From an uncultured Beijerinckiaceae bacterium (lineage in GTDB: Bacteria > Pseudomonadota > Alphaproteobacteria > Rhizobiales > Beijerinckiaceae): DNA of 5,378 nucleotides. The notes beneath the pieces are model-generated. The model worked only from the letters and a program-made list of their open reading frames with translations, searched no databases and was not told the origin of the DNA. Made by a program: the position numbers and the translations under genes. The stretch lies in assembly GCA_937873345.1 (NCBI GenBank), contig CALMRL010000434.1, forward strand, positions 1-5,378, given 5' to 3'. Below, piece by piece: positions 1-5,378 of this stretch; the first letter of the stretch is position 1; each line of letters begins with the position of its first letter.

Positions 1-162
1 ACGCCCGCCCGACCGCGCGCATCGGCGGCATCGCGCATCACCGTGATGTCATAGATCGCCAGCAGCAGCAAACGGGTGCCAATGCCCTCGCGATATATCT
101 TGACCGAGGAGTTCACAGTTGAGCTTTTTGCCTCCGTCCTTGTTGCCGCGATGGATCAAAGC
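1..162 (-). pseudogene. Possible remnant of a PAS-type sensor protein (C-terminal part of a PAS domain)
   Basis: Read leftwards on the minus strand, positions 89-1 encode EGIGTRLLLLAIYDIT followed by VMRDAADARGRAG. This resembles the last beta strands of a PAS domain running into a signalling helix, as in sensor kinases (compare the common LLLAIEDIT ending). The stretch just before it (about 162-97) reads RGNKDGGKKLNCELLGQD in another frame. Restoring two bases in the short TA run at 93-99 would join the two frames into one continuous PAS-like sequence, so a 2-base slippage deletion is inferred. The reading enters the response-regulator remnant that starts at 151 on the opposite strand, so the gene would lack its 5' part. 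The gene would continue off the left edge. The evidence is resemblance only; the stretch could be chance reading of GC-rich DNA. Confidence 0.3.
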
Positions 163-478
163 GCTCCCCTCGCTCTGGTCGTTGATGACGACCTGTTCAT
201 CCTGATCGATGCCAGCGACATCATCGCCGATGGCGGATCCGCGCCAATTGAGGCGACGACAGTCGCCGCTGCGATCGAGGGCTGGAGCAGCATGCGACCA
301 GGGTGACCCTGCAGTTCACCGACGTGCAGATGCCAGGCGGCCGCGGTCGAAGCCCGGACCGGGCGATCTGCCCGATGGCGCCACCTTTATCGCCAAGCCG
401 TTCGGCGCGCAGATTGTACATGATCACCTGCGCGAGGTATTGCCGAACGAGCAGCAGCCCACGCCCCTACGGCAGTAA
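151..478 (+). pseudogene. Broken CheY-like single-domain response regulator
   Basis: Three plus-strand frames together spell one receiver domain. Frame one, from ATG 151, gives MDQSAPLALVVDDDLFILID with the acidic pocket at 184-192, then the helix-1 region to about 280. A missing base near 280/281 (expected GAGGCGCTG, found GAGGGCTG) moves the reading to a second frame, LEQHATRVTLQFTDVQMPGG, with the phosphoacceptor Asp codon at 321-323. Between about 341 and 350 the reading jumps to a third frame, KPGPGDLPDGATFIAKPF, with the conserved Lys at 395-397, and ends at TAA 476-478 after HDHLREVLP. The Asp-to-Lys distance is about 25 codons, against about 50 in CheY-type receivers, so some 27 codons covering helix 3, strand 4 and the conserved Ser/Thr are deleted. 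Unbroken relatives are small regulators of about 120-130 residues. No Shine-Dalgarno sequence is visible before ATG 151. It cannot give a working receiver. Confidence 0.75.
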
Positions 479-590
479 CCCAAAGCGAGGCTGATGGCCG
501 AGCTGTCGTTCTTGCCCTGGCGGAGCACGACCCGGCGTCTTGATCCTGCACAAGCGACGAAGCGCGGCGGGGTGAGCCTGTTCGGCTCCT

Positions 591-3500
591 ATGCTATTGC
601 GCTGTCACGCCGGAACGGCATCCGGTCCGCTGCTGGGTACACGCTGCTTGTCCGCTGATGATGTGACGGCGCTGTCGCGGGACGAGCTTGAAGCCGAGGT
701 GCTGCGCCTGCGAGCGCAGCAGCAGACCTCCGCCACTGCATTTGGTCGCCCCATCCGCACCAGTCCGGCGGGTCACGAGGAGCTGCTGTCTGCGGTCGAG
801 AAGACCCGCATGCCGATGATCCTCATTGATCCGAACCTGCCGGATCATCCGATCATTTTCGCCAACCGTGCCTTCCAGGAGCTGTCCGGTTACAACGCCG
901 ACGAGCTGGTCGGGCGAAACTGTCGCTTCCTCCAAGGACCGGACACCGATCCGGTGCAGGTGCAGCGCATCCGCGATGCGCTGCGCGATCGCCAGGAGAT
1001 CGCGCTCGATATGTTGAACTACCGCCGTGATGGCACCCCCTTCATCAACGAGCTGTATATCAGCCCGGTCTTGGGCGCCGACGGCCGCGTGCTCTACCAC
1101 TTCGGCAGCCAGCTCGACGTGACGGGCTTCCGCAAGGATCACGCGCAATTGGACTCCGTCGAGCGGCGGCAGCGGGCGGTGTTCTCCAGCTTGGTCGATG
1201 TCGCGATCGTCACCACCGACCGCGATGGGCTGGTGATTGACTGGAACGCCGGAGCCGTCACCATCTTCGGTTGGGCCGCCGACGAGATGCGCGGCGAGGA
1301 CGCGTCTCGCTTCTTCACGCCCGAGGATCGTGCTGGCGACAGGGTCGCCGTGGAGATGCGCCTCGCGCTGCGCGCTGGGCGCGCTTCGGACGAGCGCTGG
1401 CACATGCGCAAGGACGGCTCGCGCTTTTGGGCGTCGGGCGAGATGATGCCGCTACGCGATGATGGCGGTGAGCACATCGGCTTCGTCAAAGTCCTGCGCG
1501 ATCGCACCGACGAGCATCTCGCGGGCAAGGCGTTGCGCAAGGCCGAAGAGCGACGGAAGGCGCTGCTTAGCCTGAGCGACCGCCTCGCCGAGCACGACGA
1601 TGCGGGCGAGCTGACCGACATCGCCTGTGAGGTGCTCGGCTGCACGCTGGGCGTGCAGCTCGTCGGCTACGGCACCGTCGATCCGGTGGCCGAGACGATC
1701 CAAGTCGAACGCGATTGGACGGCTGACGGCGCCAAGTCACTTGCCGGGCTGCTCAGGTTCCGCGACTTCGGGTCGTACATCGACGACATCAAGCGCGGCG
1801 AAACCGTCATTGTTACCGACGCCCGTAGCGACCCGCGCACCCGCGAGTACGCATCCGCGCTGGAGGAGCGCAGCGCACGAGCTTTCGTCAACACGCCGGT
1901 TTTTGAGCACGGTCGCCTTGTCGCTCTCCTTTACGTCTCGACCCGTGATGCTCGTTCGTGGAGCGAGGAGGACCTCGCCTTCATCCGCGAGGTGGCGGTG
2001 CGAACACGCGCCGCGACGGCGCGGCGGCAAGCGGAAGCCGCGTTGCGCGGCAGCGAAGCCGAACTGTGGCAGATGGCCGATGCGCTGCCACTGCTGGTTG
2101 GTATCGTTGATCGCACGATGACCTACCGCTTCGCCAACAGCGCCTACAGGCCCTGGCTCGGCTTATCACCCGAGGAGGTGGTCGGCCGCACCATCCCCGA
2201 GATCACCGGCGAGGACGGCTACGCCGCGCGCCGCCCGCAGATCGAGAAGGCGCTCGCGGGAGAATCGACGCAGGTGGACGTGCTGTGGCCGACGCCGGAC
2301 GGGCGGAGACGCATCGCCGACATTCGCTACCTGCCTCGCCGCGACGCGAACGGTGCCAAGGACGGCTTCTACGCCGTGGTGCAGGACGTGACGGAACAGC
2401 GCGACGCCGCAGCGCTGCTCCTCAAGCGTGCGGCCACGCTGAGGCGCGAGGTGGCGGAACGTACCGCCGAACTCGATCGCGTCTGGCGGCTCTCTCAGGA
2501 ACTGCTGGTCGTTGTTCTCCCGGACGGCAGCCTTGCCGCCGTCAACCCGTCATGGTTCGCCCTGCTGGGCTGGACAGAGGAGGAGCTGGTCGGCTCGAAG
2601 TTCATCGACTTCACCCATCCCGATGACCTTGAAGCCACACTCGCGGTGTTCGCCAGCGTTTTCGATAATCCGCTGACCGAACCGTACCAATATCGCTTTC
2701 GGCAAAAGGACGGGTCGTATCGTTGGTTCGCCTGGACCGCCGCTTTCGAGGACGGCAAGGTCTACGCTTCCGGTCGCGATACTACGGTGGAGCGGCAGCA
2801 GGCCGAGCAACTGATCCAGTCGCAGAAGATGGAGGCTGTCGGCCAACTCACCGGCGGCTTGGCGCATGACTTCAACAACCTGCTTGCGGGCATCTCCGGC
2901 TCGCTGGAGTTGATGGCGATGCGCATCAGCCAGGGACGGATCAAGGACATCGAGAAATACATGGTCGCCGCGCAGGGGGCTTCACGACGGGCAGCGGCGC
3001 TGACCCACCGCCTGCTCGCCTTCTCGCGGCGGCAGACGCTGGCGCCGAAAGCCACCGACGTCAACGCGCTCGTCGGCGGCATGCTCGATCTGATACAGCG
3101 CACGGTGGGGCCGAGCATCGAGGTCGGTCCCGTCACCCTGCCGGGTCTGTGGCCCGCGTTGGTGGACCCGTCACAGCTTGAGAACGCGCTGCTCAATCTG
3201 TGCATCAACGCCCGCGACGCGATGCCGGGCGGTGGCAGGATCACCATCGAGACCGGTAACCGCTGGATCGACCGGCACGCCGCCCGCCAGCTTGACATGC
3301 CAGAGGGGCAGTACCTTTCGCTCTGCGTCACCGACACCGGCACCGGCATGCCGCCCGAGGTGATCGCTAAGGCATTCGACCCCTTCTTCACGACGAAGCC
3401 ACTCGGCGAGGGTACGGGGCTCGGCTTGTCGATGATCTACGGCTTCGCCAAGCAGTCGGGTGGGCAGGTGCGCATCCACTCGGAGGTCGGCGAGGGTGCA

Positions 3501-3956
3501 ACCGTGTGCATCTACTTGCCCCGGTACGTCGGCGAGGCGGAGGTGGATATGGTAGGACCTGAGAAAGGTCCGGTGCCGCTCGCCGAGGCGGGCGAGACGG
3601 TGCTGGTTGTCGATGACGAGCCGACGTTGCGGATGCTGATTGCCGACGTGCTCGACGACCTCGGCTACACCGCGATCGAGGCGGCGGATGGCGCAGGCGG
3701 CCTGAAGGTGCTGCAATCGAACGCCCGCATCGACCTGCTCGTCACCGATGTCGGGCTGCCCGGCGGGATGAACGGTCGCCAGATGGCCGACGCCGCCCGC
3801 GTCGGACGGCCCGGTCTGAAGGTGCTGTTCATCACCGGCTATGCCGAGAATGCCCTTCTGAGTAACGGCCAACTCGGGCCGGGTATGTCGGTGCTGACCA
3901 AGCCATTTCCCGTGGACACGCTAGCCACTCGTATCCGCGAGCTTATCTCTGCTTAA
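591..3956 (+). CDS. LOV/PAS/GAF hybrid histidine kinase with C-terminal receiver (putative blue-light sensor)
   Basis: Encodes a 1121-residue protein with no transmembrane segment, so probably cytosolic. Domains by residue: helical N-terminus 22-65; LOV 70-178 with GRNCRFLQG (flavin-adduct Cys111, Asn110, Arg112, Gln115), Asn143, Asn153 and Gln174 of FGSQLDVT; PAS 193-305; coiled linker 306-330; GAF about 330-478; PAS 483-603; coiled coil 604-632; PAS 633-735; HisKA with GGLAHDFNN (His759); HATPase_c about 857-978 with N-box Asn873, G1 DTGTG (915-919), FDPFFTTK (929-936) and G2 GTGLGL (941-946); receiver 1003-1118 with Asp1008/Asp1009, phosphoacceptor Asp1053, Thr1082 and Lys1104. By family knowledge, blue light forms a Cys-FMN adduct that changes autophosphorylation, and phosphate then moves to the receiver. 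No HPt or output domain is seen. ATG 591 is the first start after an in-frame stop at 573-575, but it lacks a good ribosome site; TTG 648 or GTG 663 are alternatives. All catalytic motifs are intact. No bilin-binding function is claimed for the GAF domain. Confidence 0.95.
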   Translation: MLLRCHAGTASGPLLGTRCLSADDVTALSRDELEAEVLRLRAQQQTSATAFGRPIRTSPAGHEELLSAVEKTRMPMILIDPNLPDHPIIFANRAFQELSGYNADELVGRNCRFLQGPDTDPVQVQRIRDALRDRQEIALDMLNYRRDGTPFINELYISPVLGADGRVLYHFGSQLDVTGFRKDHAQLDSVERRQRAVFSSLVDVAIVTTDRDGLVIDWNAGAVTIFGWAADEMRGEDASRFFTPEDRAGDRVAVEMRLALRAGRASDERWHMRKDGSRFWASGEMMPLRDDGGEHIGFVKVLRDRTDEHLAGKALRKAEERRKALLSLSDRLAEHDDAGELTDIACEVLGCTLGVQLVGYGTVDPVAETIQVERDWTADGAKSLAGLLRFRDFGSYIDDIKRGETVIVTDARSDPRTREYASALEERSARAFVNTPVFEHGRLVALLYVSTRDARSWSEEDLAFIREVAVRTRAATARRQAEAALRGSEAELWQMADALPLLVGIVDRTMTYRFANSAYRPWLGLSPEEVVGRTIPEITGEDGYAARRPQIEKALAGESTQVDVLWPTPDGRRRIADIRYLPRRDANGAKDGFYAVVQDVTEQRDAAALLLKRAATLRREVAERTAELDRVWRLSQELLVVVLPDGSLAAVNPSWFALLGWTEEELVGSKFIDFTHPDDLEATLAVFASVFDNPLTEPYQYRFRQKDGSYRWFAWTAAFEDGKVYASGRDTTVERQQAEQLIQSQKMEAVGQLTGGLAHDFNNLLAGISGSLELMAMRISQGRIKDIEKYMVAAQGASRRAAALTHRLLAFSRRQTLAPKATDVNALVGGMLDLIQRTVGPSIEVGPVTLPGLWPALVDPSQLENALLNLCINARDAMPGGGRITIETGNRWIDRHAARQLDMPEGQYLSLCVTDTGTGMPPEVIAKAFDPFFTTKPLGEGTGLGLSMIYGFAKQSGGQVRIHSEVGEGATVCIYLPRYVGEAEVDMVGPEKGPVPLAEAGETVLVVDDEPTLRMLIADVLDDLGYTAIEAADGAGGLKVLQSNARIDLLVTDVGLPGGMNGRQMADAARVGRPGLKVLFITGYAENALLSNGQLGPGMSVLTKPFPVDTLATRIRELISA

Positions 3957-4039
3957 GCGTTACGAACAAAGACAAACAAGTCGAAGTCAGGTGGCGCGAG
4001 AATCGGCGTCGATGGTCTGCTACAGCGTCGAGTTGGTCT

Positions 4040-4183
4040 GAAAGCGGTCAGTCCGTTTTCCACCCACCTACGACGCATCGCTGCCGCAGGGAACGTCTGC
4101 TCCAAAGGATAGCCGAAAGCGCCAGCAGTGACCGTGTTGGGCGCAGGCCGGTCAGCGAAGTGGCGGCGCCAACGTCCGCTCTC
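4040..4183. repeat. Short diverged motif repeated within the intergenic region
   Basis: AACGTCTGCTCC at 4092-4103 and AACGTCCGCTCTC at 4171-4183 share a 10-base core with one mismatch. GTCAGTCCGTTTTCC at about 4047-4061 is a looser match. GAAAGCGGTCA at 4040-4050 and GAAAGCGCC at about 4115-4123 also resemble each other. The spacing between copies is irregular. I recall similar degenerate GAAAGCGG and GTCYGCT stretches in intergenic DNA of sphingomonads, but this is memory, not a search. The motifs are short enough that chance cannot be excluded. Confidence 0.3.
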
Positions 4184-4279
4184 ATGGCCGCGGAGGGTGA
4201 TCCAAGAGACGGGATGTGATTGGGAAGCGGCTGCTCGACCGTCCTCCGCCATTACAGTCCGTCTCCGCGGACAGGCATG

Positions 4280-4306
4280 CCGCCGTCGACCTCTCGACAG
4301 CGGCGG
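4280..4306. other. Inverted repeat (imperfect hairpin), no T-run
   Basis: CCGCCG then TCGA on the left arm pair with TCGA and CGGCGG on the right arm, around a 4-base loop (CCTC) with a 3-base bulge (CAG) on the right side. Ten base pairs, mostly G-C, could form. No poly-T follows on either strand, so it is not a standard rho-independent terminator. It lies in a stretch with no supported gene, and in DNA this GC-rich it may be chance. Confidence 0.3.
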
Positions 4307-4387
4307 TGTGCGGGAACGGCGGTGCGGTGACGGCGCACGCGACTACGATTGGCGCGGTCGACGGGATGGAGGTCCGCCCCGGCCCAG

Positions 4388-4605
4388 TTAGCCGATGCCG
4401 GGTGGTCCACCGGTGGCTCTGGCGAGGCCGCCGAGGAGCACGGGGTTGAACTGGGCTCTTCTCTCCTGCCTGTCGCCGGAAGCGCTCCTCGGCCTCGTCA
4501 GCGTCCCGGTCGGGGCAGTGTCGACCAGGAAGGGGCTGGACCGCCGGCCCCGCTGCCCGGCCCTCGCGATCGCCGGCGCCGCCCTGCAACGAGGTCGCCG
4601 TCGAG
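4388..4605. other. Unassigned GC-rich stretch with codon-like periodicity
   Basis: No gene is assigned. Over about 4395-4586, every third base (the positions that are third in the plus frame starting at ATG 4395) is G or C in about 87 percent of cases, against about 72 and 66 percent in the other two classes, by hand count. That suggests present or former coding. Two frames share this third-base class: a plus frame (4395-4658, containing LNWALLSCLSPEALLGLV) and a minus frame ending at 4388 (containing RAQFNPVLLGGLARATGG). Neither is recognised, and neither shows a convincing start. It could be the decayed 3' end of the minus-strand gene to its right, or an unrelated remnant. Confidence 0.3.
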
Positions 4606-5118
4606 CTATCCCTCTGCGCTTTGGGCCGACGCGGACGCCGACGCCAGCACCGCGATGACCTGCGGCCGGCGCGCCGAGATGCGCGCCGCGAAGACTATCC
4701 GCTTCACCGAGGGACACGGCCCGCCGCGGCGGAGCACAGGCTCCAGGAACAGCAGCTCGAGGGTGCCGTCGGCATGCCGGTGGACGTAGCCCGGGCAAGT
4801 CTCGTGGTCGTGCTGGCGATCGTCGACGAGACCGCGCTGAAGATCGACGAAGTCGAGCCGCCGCCGCCACACGTGGCGGCGCAGGGCATCGAGGGGCGAC
4901 GGCACAGTGCCCACAGACGCATTGCCCGCCGCGCCCTCCGACGCCATCCCGCCTGCCGCCACTTCGTAGAGGCCGACGTGCGCCGCCTTGCACACCCGAA
5001 TCGCCCGGCCGAGCTCGCCGCGGCCCCAGGGCAGGATGCCAAGCGCGAGCGCTTCTATGGCCTGCACGCTCAATGGAACCTGAGAACATAGCAGCGGGTC
5101 ATCTTTTGGTTTGGCCAC
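4606..5118 (-). CDS. Hypothetical protein, unrecognised
   Basis: This is an open frame of up to 170 residues ending at TAG 4606. I do not recognise the family. It reads like a folded soluble protein in places, such as ALALGILPWGRGELGRAI, RRLDFVDLQRGLVDD and CPGYVHRHADGTLELLFLEP, and it ends in a low-complexity ASASASA tail. By hand count its third codon positions are about 85 percent G/C, against about 79 percent at first positions. This favours the minus strand over the long plus-strand frame through the same DNA, but only modestly. The longest version starts at GTG 5118 and overlaps the upstream gene by 49 bases. TTG 5073 (overlapping the upstream TGA as TTGA) or GTG 5067 would make a tidier, translationally coupled start. 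No strong ribosome site decides between them. No signal peptide or membrane segment is visible. It may be co-transcribed with the partial gene to its right. Confidence 0.42.
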   Translation of the reverse strand: MAKPKDDPLLCSQVPLSVQAIEALALGILPWGRGELGRAIRVCKAAHVGLYEVAAGGMASEGAAGNASVGTVPSPLDALRRHVWRRRLDFVDLQRGLVDDRQHDHETCPGYVHRHADGTLELLFLEPVLRRGGPCPSVKRIVFAARISARRPQVIAVLASASASAQSAEG

Positions 5119-5378
5119 TTAATCGTGTGAGAGTGCAACGGTGACTGCTCCGTATCGTAGGAACGATTGTGCACCGGTATGATTTCATGGTGCTCGATCA
5201 ACGAGGCCATGATGAGCGCGTACTTTGCAGGATGATCGTCAAACCAGGCCCTGAAGTCTGCCTCTCTCACGATGTACCTGCGACTGCCATCCTCACGTCG
5301 AATGAACCCCTCGTAGCCAACCTCGCCTAGAGCAGTTTCGCTGAACGTCGGCGCAGGGGTGGGGATTCCATCCGGGTC
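5070..5378 (-). CDS. C-terminal part of a larger protein, possibly a DUF927/primase-type mobile-element protein (partial)
   Basis: The frame is open from the right edge of the window to TGA 5070 (102 residues) and has no required start inside, so the window holds only the C-terminus. It begins DPDGIPTPAPTFSETALG, then has GYEGFIRREDGSRRYIV, a helical stretch READFRAWFDDHPAKYALIM, LIEHHEIIP, and a last strand with KWPNQKMTRCYVLRFH. The pattern of a Tyr/Phe-rich strand, a helix, an L-E-H turn and a final RCYVLRF strand resembles the winged-helix-like C-terminal end of DUF927-type proteins carried by plasmids, phages and genomic islands. This is a weak recollection, not a proven match. Third codon positions are only about two thirds G/C, clearly lower than in the kinase, which is in keeping with acquisition by transfer. 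The coding call is fairly firm; the family is not. Confidence 0.6.
   Translation of the reverse strand, partial: DPDGIPTPAPTFSETALGEVGYEGFIRREDGSRRYIVREADFRAWFDDHPAKYALIMASLIEHHEIIPVHNRSYDTEQSPLHSHTIKWPNQKMTRCYVLRFH

Larger units (their letters stand above)
3957..4387. other. Region without a supported gene downstream of the kinase
   Basis: The frames here on both strands give arginine-, proline- and serine-rich translations with no domain signature. One of them (minus strand, 4252-3953) overlaps the kinase stop codon and looks spurious. No hairpin followed by a T-run, as in a rho-independent terminator, was found just after the kinase stop. The first half carries short related motifs (see the repeat entry). 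It is best read as intergenic or decayed sequence. Confidence 0.5.

Noticed and set aside
330..478. CRISPR array, tRNA or rRNA in the window
   Set aside because: No regularly spaced direct repeats, tRNA-like folds or rRNA signatures were noticed here or elsewhere in the window.
494..658. 54-codon plus-strand frame between the regulator remnant and the kinase (starts MAELSFLPW)
   Set aside because: It has a GAGG close to its ATG, but the translation has no recognisable features and it overlaps the kinase start; probably chance.
594..1403. 269-codon minus-strand frame opposite the LOV and PAS coding region
   Set aside because: It is an antisense shadow caused by the GC-rich codon use of the kinase; the plus-strand frame has clear domain motifs throughout.
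4090..4116. Possible EcfG-type general-stress promoter (GGAAC at 4090-4094)
   Set aside because: No GTT lies at the expected spacing of about 16-17 bases, and no gene follows on that strand.
3953..4252. 99-codon minus-strand frame overlapping the kinase stop
   Set aside because: It has no recognisable domain, a biased composition, and covers the stretch with intergenic-type repeated motifs.
4388..5089. 233-codon minus-strand frame
   Set aside because: Most of it is arginine-, alanine-, proline- and glycine-rich and lies out of phase with the better-supported frame at 4606-5118; treated as a shadow except for the unresolved part before 4606.
4621..5091. 156-codon plus-strand frame containing RASLVVVLAIVDETALKIDE
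   Set aside because: Its third positions are less GC-rich than its first positions (about 79 against 85 percent by hand count), the reverse of what is expected; it mirrors the minus-strand frame. Not fully excluded.

Overview
The window is GC-rich and its main gene uses G/C-ending codons heavily. The kinase core (GLAHDFNNLL H-box, LCINARDAMP N-box, C-terminal receiver with a DVGLPGGMNG site) and the remnant of a VVDDD-type single-domain response regulator both look alphaproteobacterial. A sphingomonad or a relative such as Methylobacterium is the best guess; this rests on protein style from memory, not on a search.

Layout. Positions 1-478 hold debris of signalling genes: a possible minus-strand tail of a PAS-type sensor at the left edge, then a plus-strand CheY-like response regulator broken by a 1-base frameshift and an internal deletion of about 27 codons. 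Positions 591-3956 hold the one clearly intact gene, a 1121-residue soluble hybrid histidine kinase with domain order LOV - PAS - GAF - PAS - PAS - HisKA - HATPase_c - REC. It keeps the LOV photoactive cysteine (Cys111), the phosphorylated histidine (His759) and the receiver aspartate (Asp1053). Positions 3957 to about 4600 have no convincing gene; the first part carries short repeated motifs. The right end holds two minus-strand reading frames that overlap slightly: the C-terminal part of a larger protein entering from beyond the window (5378-5070), possibly a mobile-element protein of DUF927/primase type, followed by an unrecognised frame (5118-4606).

How the parts fit. The kinase is expected to sense blue light through a flavin bound to its LOV domain, combine this with signals at the GAF and other PAS domains, autophosphorylate, and pass phosphate to its own receiver. 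A small response regulator next to a LOV kinase recalls known LOV-kinase/regulator pairs, but here that neighbour is dead. The kinase is therefore either uncoupled from a local partner or works through distant ones. Pseudogenes on the left and lower-GC coding on the right suggest that this is a rearranged, accessory stretch of the genome.
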